Part shown: positions 53,780-63,080 of the stretch, in pieces | Numbering within the stretch: the first letter of the stretch is position 1 | Layout of the letters: every line of letters begins with the position of its first letter | NCBI GenBank assembly: GCA_963818925.1 | Contig: CAWFTN010000001.1 | Coordinates: forward strand, 620,001-684,000 | Source of the DNA: JAMXLG01 sp963818925 | GTDB lineage: Bacteria; Vulcanimicrobiota; Vulcanimicrobiia; Vulcanimicrobiales; Vulcanimicrobiaceae | DNA length: 64,000 bases | Reading direction: 5' to 3' | Position numbers and translations under genes: made by a program | The notes under the pieces: generated by a model | The model's database searches: none | Told to the model about the DNA's origin: nothing | The model's input: only the letters and a program-made list of their open reading frames with translations

Positions 53780-54766
53780 GTGAAATATTACGAGTTCGTC
53801 GACAAAGAACCGAAAATCGGTTCGCTTGTCGTCATCGAAGGCACCGAACGCGCACTCGCGGAGCGCGCGGTGGATGCGGTGCTGGACCGGCTCTTGCCGC
53901 CGGATATGCGCGACCTGAATCTCGAGCGCGTCCCGGCCTCGGAATGGTCGGACGCCGGACGCGTCCGCGAGGCGCTCTCCGCGATGCCCTTCCTTGCGGA
54001 TCGCCGGGTCGTGCTCGTCACCGATGCGCAGGCGCTCAAGGCGCAACCACGACGCGATCTCCTCGCCGTGGCGGAAGATGTGCCGTCCGGAAACACGCTC
54101 GTCATCACCGACTTGGTCGCGCCGCGCTCGCAACGTCCGCAACCGCTCGGTGCGCAGTTGGGCCGCGCGGCCTTGCGTATCGACACGACTGCAAATGAAG
54201 AGGCGCGCACGCGATTCATTCGTGAGACGCTCGACGCGCTCGGCGCAACCGCAGAACCGCGCGTTATGGCCGAGCTTGCGCGTAGCGACTCGGAGCTCGC
54301 CGCAGTACGCAACGATCTCGAAAAGCTCGCGCTATCGGGAAAGAAGATCACGTACAAGGATCTCGAGGGCGAATCGCTTTCGATCGAAGATCCGAAAGCG
54401 TATCTGTATGCGAGCGCGCTCGTCGAAGGCAAGATCGCCCAAGCGATGGGGATCGCTCATGAGTTCTTCGCGAACGATCCTCGGGGCGCGGCGATCCCGC
54501 TGCTCTCGGCCCTCGCCACAGAGTGCTCCTTGATCTGGGAGCTGGCGCGGCAGGGAGGAGAGCTGCCGGCGCGCGCGCGGTGGCGCGAACGCGTCTTACG
54601 GCCCATTGCGGCCCGGATCGGCGAGCGGCGGGCACGGGTAGCCTACGAGCGGGCGGTTCGCGGGGTGGAGTCCATCGTCACGGGCAGCGCCGGAAGCGAT
54701 CCCGAGGATCACCGGACCTTGGTTGAACGGATAACGACGGAGCTTTCGGCCCTCAGCCGCCGATAA
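53780..54766 (+). CDS. holA: DNA polymerase III subunit delta
   Basis: HolA (328 residues) is the clamp-loader subunit that opens the beta ring. The N-terminal part shows PFLADRRVVLVTDAQALK and LVITDLVAPRSQRPQ. The middle has AELARSDSELAAVRNDLEKLAL, a standard HolA block. The C-terminal helical collar lies around AIPLLSALATECSLIWELARQ. GTG start after mtnA. The AAA-type fold has no Walker A, as expected for delta. Confidence 0.9.
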   Translation: MKYYEFVDKEPKIGSLVVIEGTERALAERAVDAVLDRLLPPDMRDLNLERVPASEWSDAGRVREALSAMPFLADRRVVLVTDAQALKAQPRRDLLAVAEDVPSGNTLVITDLVAPRSQRPQPLGAQLGRAALRIDTTANEEARTRFIRETLDALGATAEPRVMAELARSDSELAAVRNDLEKLALSGKKITYKDLEGESLSIEDPKAYLYASALVEGKIAQAMGIAHEFFANDPRGAAIPLLSALATECSLIWELARQGGELPARARWRERVLRPIAARIGERRARVAYERAVRGVESIVTGSAGSDPEDHRTLVERITTELSALSRR

Positions 54767-54777
54767 CAGAATGGTAT

Positions 54778-56904
54778 ATGGAAGTCATCACCCCGCAGGA
54801 GGCTGGGGCGAACGACGTCGATCCGAAGCTGGAGCTTCAGAGCGACGTTGATCGCGCGCGTGCCGAACGCGAAGATCTCGAACGGCAGATCGTCTCCGAC
54901 CGCGAGAAGCTCGGCGAAATTCGCATGGCACTGGACACCATGGTTGGAGCCACGTGGCGCGACGTGTTCGGCCAAGTGCAATCGATGCGCGAGCGCGAGA
55001 ATATCACGTCGGCGCTTCTGTTCGGCTGGCTCGCCGGGTACCAGTGGGTTTCCATTGCGGCACTTCTGGTCGTTGCCGCAGCTGCGATCGTGCTGCTCCA
55101 GCTTGCCGGCGCGTTTATCGCTGCCGGCATCTATCTGGTGCTGGCGCTGATCGGCTACTTCGTTGCGCGCGATCAATGTTTGGCGTCGGTGAAAAAGGGG
55201 CGATCCTCGTATCTCGGCAGCGACGGCAAAGATGTGCGCTTCGTTGCGTTCACGCACTACGAAACGGGGCTGAGTCATCCGCTGATCGGATTCGACGGGC
55301 CGAACGACGGTGCGATCTTCGATCGCGCGTGGAAGATTCCGGGCGTTCGCGAGAAGGTTGCTCTCGAGGAAACGTTCGTCGAAGTCATCGACGAGCGACG
55401 CAGCAACGTGCTGTTGACGCGCTTCCCCGATAAGAAGCCGACGCTCGTACATGCCGATCTCGAGAATCCGTTCATTCGTGCGTATGGTGTGTCGTTTCAA
55501 CGCGCGCTCGAACGTCATATGCCGAGCGTTGCAAAAGAGGCCGTGGATTATCGCGGCATCGTGCAGCACTTCGGTCAGCGTAAGGCGCTCGACGGCCGGT
55601 TGCGCAAATTGGAAGCGGAACTGCACGAATACGACGGTACGGCGACGATTATGCGTTCGCTTCCGGTCTCGTCAATCGTGCGCAACAAACTGCTGCGCCA
55701 AGTCGTGCTTTTCCGTCTCGGCGACGCCTCCGCTCGCCGCGGTTTATTCTTGCTGATTGGCGATCGCGACGATCCGACCGACGTGCTGCAAACGCTTGCG
55801 CGCGCGAGTGCCGCGTCGTTGCTCCATCTCTCGTTTTCGCAAATTAAAATCGGCTACGTCGGACAAGGTGCTTCGACGGTGTCGCGCTTGTTCGAATCGG
55901 CGAAGCGTACGCGGTCGATCGTCTTCATCGACGAAGCGGAGCGCTTCTTCGCGTCGGGCGGATCGCCGGCATATGAGGCGATGCGCCGTGAAGTGCTGCA
56001 AGCGATCGCCAAAGAATGGGAAGCGCTGGGCGACAACGACGACGTCTGGGTCGTGGCTGCCGCGAAATCGCGCGACGACTTGGATACGGCGATGACCGCC
56101 CGTTTCGGAACGGTGATCGACTTCACGCCGGTCGAGGGGGCAGTGGATCACAGCACGATCGTCATCGACGGCATCGCGGCGGCGGCCGCACTCCCGATGG
56201 AGGACGTGGCGTTGCCCGAGCTTGTCATCGAGCGGCTGCGTTTGCTCTCCGCAATGTTCGCGCATGTCGAGATGATGGAATCGCAAGGTATTACAGTGCC
56301 GCGCGCGGTGTTGATCGCGGGTCCTTCGAACGCTGCGAAGCAATGCGCAATCCGCAGTCTTGCGGATCAAACGTCGCTGCCGCTGCTCGACACGCTTGTG
56401 GACGACATCGACGACGCGATGCTCGAAGCGTGCGATCGCGGACGCGCACTGGTCGCCGTTGAAGTGCCCGAGTACGCAGATCCCGGCGTGCTCGCCCATT
56501 TTGCGGTGCTCCTCGATGAGCTCGCCGCGAATAAGGTGCCGGTCTTCATCCTCGCCATGGTCGACGATGCCGAAAAAGTCGATCCCGAGTTGCGGACGCG
56601 GTTCGGCGAGACGATCGACTTGCACGAACTTGACGGCGAAAGCAGGCGTACGAAGTTGCGCGAGTTGCTCGACGGCAAGCCGCTCGAATTCGATCTCGAT
56701 GAGGTGATCGATGCGCTCGACGCGCAGATCGAAGGCATGACCGAGCAACAGCTCTGCCACTTTACCGATGAAGCGGTTCGCCGCGCCGCCCTGCGGGCGA
56801 TCGACTCGGGTTCCCCGGACCACATTTCGATTGCGCTCGCCGATTTTGAAGTGCGCGCAACGGTGTTGCAACCTGCGACGAAAGGCGACGAGGCAGCGCT
56901 CTAG
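54778..56904 (+). CDS. Membrane-anchored tandem AAA domain protein with degraded Walker A motifs
   Basis: The 708-residue protein has an N-terminal coiled coil (DPKLELQSDVDRARAEREDL, residues about 15-50) and two TM helices (about 92-135, YQWVSIAALLVVAAAAIVLL and onward). Two CDC48/FtsH-like AAA domains follow. AAA-1 keeps a pore-like YVGQG and Walker B SIVFIDEAERFF, but where Walker A should be it has LLIGDRDDPTDVLQ. AAA-2 reads LIAGPSNAAKQCAIRSL, without GK(T/S), and its Walker B is weak (ALVAVEVPEYAD). It may bind but probably not hydrolyse ATP. I cannot assign a function. It lies between holA and purB. Confidence 0.75.
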   Translation: MEVITPQEAGANDVDPKLELQSDVDRARAEREDLERQIVSDREKLGEIRMALDTMVGATWRDVFGQVQSMRERENITSALLFGWLAGYQWVSIAALLVVAAAAIVLLQLAGAFIAAGIYLVLALIGYFVARDQCLASVKKGRSSYLGSDGKDVRFVAFTHYETGLSHPLIGFDGPNDGAIFDRAWKIPGVREKVALEETFVEVIDERRSNVLLTRFPDKKPTLVHADLENPFIRAYGVSFQRALERHMPSVAKEAVDYRGIVQHFGQRKALDGRLRKLEAELHEYDGTATIMRSLPVSSIVRNKLLRQVVLFRLGDASARRGLFLLIGDRDDPTDVLQTLARASAASLLHLSFSQIKIGYVGQGASTVSRLFESAKRTRSIVFIDEAERFFASGGSPAYEAMRREVLQAIAKEWEALGDNDDVWVVAAAKSRDDLDTAMTARFGTVIDFTPVEGAVDHSTIVIDGIAAAAALPMEDVALPELVIERLRLLSAMFAHVEMMESQGITVPRAVLIAGPSNAAKQCAIRSLADQTSLPLLDTLVDDIDDAMLEACDRGRALVAVEVPEYADPGVLAHFAVLLDELAANKVPVFILAMVDDAEKVDPELRTRFGETIDLHELDGESRRTKLRELLDGKPLEFDLDEVIDALDAQIEGMTEQQLCHFTDEAVRRAALRAIDSGSPDHISIALADFEVRATVLQPATKGDEAAL

Positions 56905-56930
56905 GCGGGGGCGAACGGAGCCTTCGTCCC

Positions 56931-58352
56931 ATGGATTACCGTACGTATGCTTCGCCGTTCTCTTGGAGATACGGCCGTGCCGAGCTTCGCGTGCTCTTTT
57001 CCGAAGAAGAGCGACGCAAGCTGTGGCGCGCGGTGTGGGTGGCGCTCGCGCAAGCGCAGGCCCGTCACGGTTTGGTCTCACCCGACGAAGTTTCCGACAT
57101 CGAGGCGCACGCGGGTGAGGTAGACATCGATGCCGCGCTTGCCATCGAACGCGAGATTCATCACGACCTTATGGCTGAAATTCGCGTCTTCGCGTCGCAA
57201 GCGACGCGCGGCGGCGGTAAACTGCATCTCGGCGCGACCTCAATGGATATCGAGGACACGGTCGAGACGTACCGGCTGCGGCGCGCGCTCTCGCTCGTCG
57301 GTGAGAACCTTCGCAAATTGCTGAGAGCCTTTGCCGGGCGCGTCCGCCAGTACAGCGACCTCGTCTGCATGGCGTTCACCCACTTGCAGCCGGCCGAACC
57401 CACCACGCTGGGATATCGTCTCGCCGTTTATGCTCAGGATCTGTTGATCGACGACACCAATCTGCGGTTCGTGTTCGAGCAGTTGACGACGAAGGGGCTG
57501 CGGGGTGCCGTCGGCACGGCCGCGTCGTACGAGCATCTGCTCGATCATTCGGGTGCTTCCGCGCAAATCGAACGCGACGTGTTAGAACGCTTCGGATTGC
57601 AGGCGCGCGACATCAGCACGCAGACCTATCCGCGCAAGCTCGACTATCTATTGCTCTCGGGCCTCGCGGGTCTCGGTGCGTCGCTTTCAAAGTTTGCAGC
57701 CGATATTCGTATCCTCTCGAGCCCGGAGTTCGGTGAAGTCGCCGAACCGTTCGGAAAATCGCAAGTCGGGAGCTCGGCGATGCCGTTCAAGCGCAACCCG
57801 ATCATTTCCGAACGCATCGATTCACTTGCGCGCTTGCTCGTCGGCTACGCCGACGTTGCTTGGCAGAACGCCGCAACGAACTACCTCGAACGGACGCTCG
57901 ACGACAGTGCGAACCGCCGGACGATTCTTCCCGAAGCATTGCTGTGCGCGGACGAGATCGTCTCGCTTGCTCGCAAAGTCGTCGACGGCATGCGCGTCGA
58001 GGAGCGCCGTATCGCCCACAATCTCCGGACGTACGGACCGTTTGCGGGTACTGAGGCGGTCATGATGGAGGCCGTCCGCGCCGGCGGCAATCGCCAAGAA
58101 TTGCATGAGACGATCCGCGGCGCCGCAATGCAAGCGTGGACGTCGCTGGCCGCAGGCGAAGACAATCCGCTCGCGCAAACGCTCTCAGCGGACCCGTCGC
58201 TCACCGCACTCGTCGATCCGGCGGAGATCCGCCGTCTGCTCGACCCCGGCAAACACGTCGGCACCGCACCCCAACGCGCACTCACGCTCGCCGAAACGCT
58301 CGACGCATTACCGGAATTCCCACAACAGAAAATCGTAGAGGTCGCTTCGTGA
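56931..58352 (+). CDS. purB: Adenylosuccinate lyase
   Basis: PurB (473 residues) cleaves SAICAR and adenylosuccinate. The fumarase-superfamily signature SSAMPFKRNPIISERI is near residue 283. The N-terminal part has GKLHLGATSMDIEDTVETYRLRRAL, and the later helical body is standard. ATG 56931. The dispersed repeat half-copy lies right after its stop, before purC. Confidence 0.94.
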   Translation: MDYRTYASPFSWRYGRAELRVLFSEEERRKLWRAVWVALAQAQARHGLVSPDEVSDIEAHAGEVDIDAALAIEREIHHDLMAEIRVFASQATRGGGKLHLGATSMDIEDTVETYRLRRALSLVGENLRKLLRAFAGRVRQYSDLVCMAFTHLQPAEPTTLGYRLAVYAQDLLIDDTNLRFVFEQLTTKGLRGAVGTAASYEHLLDHSGASAQIERDVLERFGLQARDISTQTYPRKLDYLLLSGLAGLGASLSKFAADIRILSSPEFGEVAEPFGKSQVGSSAMPFKRNPIISERIDSLARLLVGYADVAWQNAATNYLERTLDDSANRRTILPEALLCADEIVSLARKVVDGMRVEERRIAHNLRTYGPFAGTEAVMMEAVRAGGNRQELHETIRGAAMQAWTSLAAGEDNPLAQTLSADPSLTALVDPAEIRRLLDPGKHVGTAPQRALTLAETLDALPEFPQQKIVEVAS

Positions 58353-58354
58353 CG

Positions 58355-58388
58355 ATCCTTCGACTACGCTCCGCTTCGCTCAGGATGA
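58355..58388. repeat. Half-copy of the dispersed repeat between purB and purC
   Basis: It has the ATCCTTCGAC...GCTTCGCTCAGGATGA signature shared with 7381-7416 and, in the opposite sense, with 47432-47455. It lies inside a 40-base gap between purB and the purC start. Confidence 0.7.
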
Positions 58389-58392
58389 CACT

Positions 58393-59598
58393 GTGAATAA
58401 GGGCATTGAAATAGCCAAGGGCAAAACAAAAGTTCTCTATGAAGCGGCCGGGTCGCCGGATCAATTGGTCGTCGCGCAGACGGATCAGATTTCTGCGGGC
58501 GACGGCGCGCGGCGGAATGAGATTTCCGGAAAAGGACGTCTCGCCGCGCAGACGACGGCGCGCGTGTTCCGGTTGCTCAATTTGTGCGGGTTGCCGACGC
58601 ACTATTTGAACGGCGGCGAGGACGACGACAACAACGAGATGCTCGTGCGCCGCTGCAACATGATTCCGCTCGAAGTCGTCGTGCGCGGCGTCGCCGCAGG
58701 CTCGTTCGTCAAGCGCAATCCCGGGGTGCAGCGCGGTGCGCTGATGGTTCCGCGGATTATCGAGTTCTTTGTCAAAGACGATGCGCAACACGACCCGATC
58801 ATTTCGCCGGATGCGATCGTCGGTCAAGGAATCGCGAATCCGAATGAAGTCGGCGTGATGACCGAACTCGCGCGGCTGACCTTCGAGATACTTTCGCATG
58901 CATGGCGCAAGCGCGACGTGCTGCTCGTCGATCTCAAAATCGAATTCGGTCGGCTTACCGGCGGTCCCGATAAAGGCCAGCTCGTGATTGCGGACGTCGT
59001 CGACAACGACTCGTGGCGCATTTGGCCGCAAGGCCGTGAAGAGCTGATGCTCGACAAGCAGATGTACCGCAATCTCGACACGGTCGATGATGCGGCGCTG
59101 GCGCGCGTGAAATCGGCGTATGAAGAAGTCGCGGACCTCGTCGGAATGTTCCCGGTAATGCGCCCCGGCATGGCGGCGGTCGTCGGCGACTCTCCCGAAC
59201 GAACCGAATCGATCAATGCGGTCGTGGCGGCGCTGGGACAACTCGGATTGCCGACGGTTCGCCATGTCGCGAGCCCGTCGAAGACGCCGGGATATGTGCT
59301 TCAACTCGTGCAGCAGCTCGAAGCGACGTTCGCTCGATTATTCTTCGTTGCCGTCGATGTGGACGGCAGCTTGCGCGCGATGCTCGACTCAGCATCGTCG
59401 TCACCGGTACTCGACTGGCGCGGCGATCCGCAAGAGCTTGCGTTGAATTGCGCGAAACTGCTCGGACTCGAAGATACCGTGCTTTACGGACGCACGCTGC
59501 TGATGCAGGCGAATGCGCGCTCTGCCGTGTTACATGCCGACGCGATGCTGCAGCAGCAGCCGCAAATTCCAACGCCGCAGGGGACGGCACTTGGCTGA
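58393..59598 (+). CDS. purC: SAICAR synthetase PurC fused to a degenerate PurE-like domain
   Basis: Residues about 1-255 form PurC, which makes SAICAR from CAIR and Asp: IAKGKTKVLYEA, SAGDGARRNEI, VVRGVAAGSFVKRN, DLKIEFG and DSWRIWP. Residues about 262-395 have the PurE (class I N5-CAIR mutase) size and fold pattern (AAVVGDSPERTESINAVVAAL, LDWRGDPQ). The catalytic SAHRTP has become SPSKTP and the AHLPG loop VDGSLRA, so mutase activity is doubtful. The vertebrate PAICS enzyme is likewise a PurC/PurE fusion, but with an active CAIR domain. GTG start; purL overlaps. Confidence 0.85.
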   Translation: MNKGIEIAKGKTKVLYEAAGSPDQLVVAQTDQISAGDGARRNEISGKGRLAAQTTARVFRLLNLCGLPTHYLNGGEDDDNNEMLVRRCNMIPLEVVVRGVAAGSFVKRNPGVQRGALMVPRIIEFFVKDDAQHDPIISPDAIVGQGIANPNEVGVMTELARLTFEILSHAWRKRDVLLVDLKIEFGRLTGGPDKGQLVIADVVDNDSWRIWPQGREELMLDKQMYRNLDTVDDAALARVKSAYEEVADLVGMFPVMRPGMAAVVGDSPERTESINAVVAALGQLGLPTVRHVASPSKTPGYVLQLVQQLEATFARLFFVAVDVDGSLRAMLDSASSSPVLDWRGDPQELALNCAKLLGLEDTVLYGRTLLMQANARSAVLHADAMLQQQPQIPTPQGTALG

Positions 59599-61864
59599 CC
59601 TCGATACGTCGAGCGTCGCATTACGCGACGACGAACTCGTCTCGATCGAAGAGACCCTCAAGCGTTCACCGTCGGCTGTCGAACTGCACGCCTTCGATGC
59701 GCAGTGGAGCGAGCATTGCAGCTATAAATCCAGCCGCCATCATCTCCGCAAATTGCCCACGAGCGGCCCGACGGTCGTGCTCGGACCGGCCGAAGATTCC
59801 GGCATCCTGCATCTCGGCGAGCATCAAGGCGAGCGATACGGCATCGTCATCGCGCACGAATCGCACAATCATCCCTCGCAAGTCGTGCCGTTCGAAGGCG
59901 CGGCTACCGGAATCGGCGGCATCGTTCGCGACGTGTTGTGCATGGGCGCCGAAGTCATCGCGGTTGCCGATCCGCTGCGCTTCGGATCGATCGACGACCC
60001 GCAATCGCATCAGCGCTACGTCGCGCAAACCGCCGTCGACGGCATCAGCGCGTACGGCAACGCGATCGGCGTTCCGAATATCGCCGGCGACGTCTACTTC
60101 GACGAACGCTTCGACGACAATTGTTTGGTCAACGTCCTCGCAATGGGGATCGTCAAAGAATCGGAGATCATCCATTCTTTTGCGCCGGGGGGCGCCGACG
60201 GCTGGGATATGATTCTCGTCGGGAAAGCGACCGATCCGAGCGGGTTCGGCGGTGCGTCGTTCTCGTCGCTGACGCTTGACACGGCCGATGAAGAATCGAA
60301 TCGCGGAGCCGTTCAAGTTCCCGATCCGTTTTTGAAGAACGTGCTGATGCGCGCCAGTTATTCGGTCTTCGGCTACCTGCGCGACCGGAAGATCACGGCG
60401 GGATTCAAAGATCTGGGCGCCGGCGGAATCATGGGGTGCTCGGCGGAGATTGCGTCGGCCGGCGGCTACGGCGCGGACATCGATCTCGACAAGGTCAACG
60501 TCGCCGTCGCGAATCTCAACCCCGAAGTCATAGCGGTCGGTGAGACGCAAGAGCGCTTAATTTGGGTCGTCCCGCCCGACGTGACGCCCGATATTCTGCG
60601 CATCTATAACGACGAGTTCACGCTGCCGCAGATCGCGCACAACGCACGCGCCGTCGTCATCGGGAAAGTTACTGCGGAGAAGCGCTACGTGCTGCATCAT
60701 CACGGCAAAGTCGTGATGGATGTCGATATCGATTTTCTCACCGGCACGATTCGCGATGAATTGCCCTACGACGACATTCACGTGACGAATGAAGTCGTCG
60801 ATGAGGCGCCGCTCGTGACCGGCGTGCAGATGGACGAGTTGCTCGAGCGCGTGCTGCAGCATCACGACGTGTGTTCGCGCGAGCCGCTCTATCGGCGCTA
60901 CGATACGGTCGTTCGCGGAGCAACGGTTGTCGCGCGTGGGAGGGGCGATGCCGGTGTGCTTGCTCCGGTGTTCGGGTCGACGCTCGGCGTTGCGCTCTCG
61001 GTTGCGGGAAATCCGCGCTACGGTCGATTGAACGCGCGACTCGCGGGCGAACATGCCGTGTACGAAGCTGTGCGCAAATGCGTCGCCGTCGGTGCCCGTC
61101 CCATCGGCCTTACGGACTGCTTGAACTTCGGCAATCCGCGCAATGCGGGGCATCTCGGCGACTTCGTTGCGGCGATCGACGGACTTGCGACCGCGGCGCG
61201 CGCGTTCGAGACGCCGTTCGTTTCCGGCAACGTGAGTCTCTACAACGAGTCGGCAAGCGGCAAAGCCATCCCGGCCTCGCCGATCGTTGGATGCGTCGGA
61301 TCGATGACCGACGTGGGCAACGCTGTGACGATCGGCTTGAAGGAAGCCGGTTCGGTTCTCTATTTCATCGGAACGGCGCAGTCGGCGCTCGGCGGTTCCG
61401 TAGCGCTCGACGTTCTCGGACGTCACGATCCGCGCTTGCCGCGTATCGACTATGAATTGACGCGCGCGCAGCACGCGATGCTGGTCGAAGCGGCGCAAAC
61501 GAACGTGTTGCGCTCGATGCATTCGATCGGAAACGGCGGCCTGCTCGCTGCGCTCTGTGAAATGGCGTTCCCGACGTTCCGCCGCGGTCAAAAACCGGTC
61601 GGCGTACAAGTCGACGATCCGTGGCAATGGACGCACGGCAGCGTCGGCGACATCGAGGCTCTCTTCGGTGAATCGGGTGGTTTCATCGTCGAAATCGCAG
61701 CCGAAGACATCGAAGCGTTTGAAGGAATTGCGGACGACGTGGACGGCGTGCATGAGATCGGCGTCACCATCGATCAGCCGGTACTCGCTATAGACGACGA
61801 AGCGTTTGACTTGAAGCGGCTGCGCGAGATGTGGATGGCGCCGCTGCGCGAGGTGTACCCGTGA
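59591..61864 (+). CDS. purL: Phosphoribosylformylglycinamidine synthase subunit PurL
   Basis: The small-type PurL of 757 residues uses ammonia from PurQ to make FGAM. The N-terminus has the family block FDAQWSEHCSYKSSRHHL, then SHNHPSQVVPFEGAATGIGGIVRD. The start is a TTG at 59591 inside the purC end, with a CAGGGGAC-type ribosome site; a longer ATG frame from 59513 lies within purC. It is followed directly by purQ (GTG at 61861). Confidence 0.95.
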   Translation: MADLDTSSVALRDDELVSIEETLKRSPSAVELHAFDAQWSEHCSYKSSRHHLRKLPTSGPTVVLGPAEDSGILHLGEHQGERYGIVIAHESHNHPSQVVPFEGAATGIGGIVRDVLCMGAEVIAVADPLRFGSIDDPQSHQRYVAQTAVDGISAYGNAIGVPNIAGDVYFDERFDDNCLVNVLAMGIVKESEIIHSFAPGGADGWDMILVGKATDPSGFGGASFSSLTLDTADEESNRGAVQVPDPFLKNVLMRASYSVFGYLRDRKITAGFKDLGAGGIMGCSAEIASAGGYGADIDLDKVNVAVANLNPEVIAVGETQERLIWVVPPDVTPDILRIYNDEFTLPQIAHNARAVVIGKVTAEKRYVLHHHGKVVMDVDIDFLTGTIRDELPYDDIHVTNEVVDEAPLVTGVQMDELLERVLQHHDVCSREPLYRRYDTVVRGATVVARGRGDAGVLAPVFGSTLGVALSVAGNPRYGRLNARLAGEHAVYEAVRKCVAVGARPIGLTDCLNFGNPRNAGHLGDFVAAIDGLATAARAFETPFVSGNVSLYNESASGKAIPASPIVGCVGSMTDVGNAVTIGLKEAGSVLYFIGTAQSALGGSVALDVLGRHDPRLPRIDYELTRAQHAMLVEAAQTNVLRSMHSIGNGGLLAALCEMAFPTFRRGQKPVGVQVDDPWQWTHGSVGDIEALFGESGGFIVEIAAEDIEAFEGIADDVDGVHEIGVTIDQPVLAIDDEAFDLKRLREMWMAPLREVYP

Positions 61865-62631
61865 GCAAGCGGATTGCGGTCCTCGTGTTCCCGGGCACGA
61901 ATTCCGAAGAAGAGACGCTGCGGTTGCTGCGCGATTGCGGCGGCGACGCGCATCTCGTGCATTGGAGTCATGCGGCAATACTGCCGAAATTCGACGCCTA
62001 CGTGTTGCCGGGCGGATTCGCGTATGAAGACCGCATTCGCGCGGGCGCAATCGCAGCTCACGATGAGATGATGGACTACGTCATCGACGGCTCGCGTGAA
62101 GGGAAGCTGGTTTTCGGCGTGTGCAACGGCGCCCAGATTCTGCTCGAAGCCGGTCTCGTGCCCGGCACGGGCCAGATCCGGCGTCCGACGGCGGCGTTCA
62201 CGCGCAACGGTCCGGTGCCGCATTTCGTCTGCGAGCACACGTGGGTGAAGCTATCGATCGATCCGAAGCGCTCGCCGATCACCGCCGCGCTGCGGCACGA
62301 CGAATTGATTCCCGCGTGGGCGGCGCACGGCGAGGGGCGTCTTGCCGCCGACGAGACGCACTTGCGCGAACTACAAGAGAACGGCCATGTAGCATTCGTC
62401 TACGCGCATGCCGACGGGCACGCCGATGCCAGCGCAACGCCGAATCAATCGGCGCTCAATGCCGCCGCGCTCGTGAATATGGCGGGGAATGTGCTCGCGA
62501 TCATGCCGCACCCCGAACGCGACGGGTGGACGTTCAATCATCCGGAGCGTCGCGGGCGATATAGAATTCTCGAACCGTCGGGCGGAGCGGTCTTGTTCCA
62601 CAGTTTCGTCACCGGAGTGAACAGTCGTTGA
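61861..62631 (+). CDS. purQ: Phosphoribosylformylglycinamidine synthase subunit PurQ
   Basis: PurQ (256 residues) is the class I glutaminase that feeds ammonia to PurL. The nucleophile Cys is in VFGVCNGAQILLEAG near residue 90, with LPGGFAYEDRIRAGAI upstream and the His/Glu pair in MPHPERDG. The GTG at 61861 overlaps the purL stop by 4 bases. It partners with PurL and, probably, the PurS-like protein encoded next. Confidence 0.95.
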   Translation: MSKRIAVLVFPGTNSEEETLRLLRDCGGDAHLVHWSHAAILPKFDAYVLPGGFAYEDRIRAGAIAAHDEMMDYVIDGSREGKLVFGVCNGAQILLEAGLVPGTGQIRRPTAAFTRNGPVPHFVCEHTWVKLSIDPKRSPITAALRHDELIPAWAAHGEGRLAADETHLRELQENGHVAFVYAHADGHADASATPNQSALNAAALVNMAGNVLAIMPHPERDGWTFNHPERRGRYRILEPSGGAVLFHSFVTGVNSR

Positions 62632-63080
62632 AGCGGACGGTAGCAATTTCGCTGAAGATTCCGGATAACGCGGCGTACACGACGCTGACGACCCTGCAGC
62701 GTCTGCGCATCGACGTCGCGCACGTCGAGCGCAGCGAGATTTGGGTCGTCGAAGATGCCGGCTCACCCGATGATTTCATCGCGCGGATCGAATCGAACGA
62801 AACGATTTTCAACCCGAATAAACATCGTCTGGCCGATCTCGGCGTCGACCAGCCGCGCCCCGGTGAAGTGTGGATCGCCGAGCACGGCGCGCACGATGAA
62901 ACGCACGAACATTTGGGCGGGAAGCGGATCGCCGGGCTTTCCCAGCCGCACCGCTACGTCGGCTGGCGTTTATTGGATCAAAAGGGGGCGCCGGTCGATA
63001 CGCCGGTCGTACGCGCGGCGGCGCAAAGGCTGCTTTGTAACCCCGCTATTGAAACGGCTCTCTACGAAGGGACACGATGA
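62628..63080 (+). CDS. PurS-like protein of the purine operon
   Basis: This 150-residue protein (TTG start overlapping purQ) has an N-terminal beta-alpha-beta segment (VAISLKIPDNAAYTTLTTLQRLRI) and a C-terminal RLLCNPAIETALYEG. The latter resembles the PurS hallmark of an LLxNPVIE-type end. PurS bridges PurL and PurQ. Here the two halves are separated by a longer acidic insert (NPNKHRLADLGVDQPRPGEVW), and true PurS is only about 85 residues. It fits the expected third subunit by position, but its exact family is uncertain. Confidence 0.55.
   Translation: MKRTVAISLKIPDNAAYTTLTTLQRLRIDVAHVERSEIWVVEDAGSPDDFIARIESNETIFNPNKHRLADLGVDQPRPGEVWIAEHGAHDETHEHLGGKRIAGLSQPHRYVGWRLLDQKGAPVDTPVVRAAAQRLLCNPAIETALYEGTR

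Noticed and set aside
55744..57081. A 445-codon minus-strand frame opposite the pseudo-AAA gene
   Set aside because: It is antisense to the AAA and purB genes, His/Arg-rich, with no recognised domain or ribosome site.
60557..62050. A 497-codon minus-strand frame opposite purL
   Set aside because: It is antisense to purL, Arg/His-rich, and matches nothing I know. It is a G+C-driven shadow frame.
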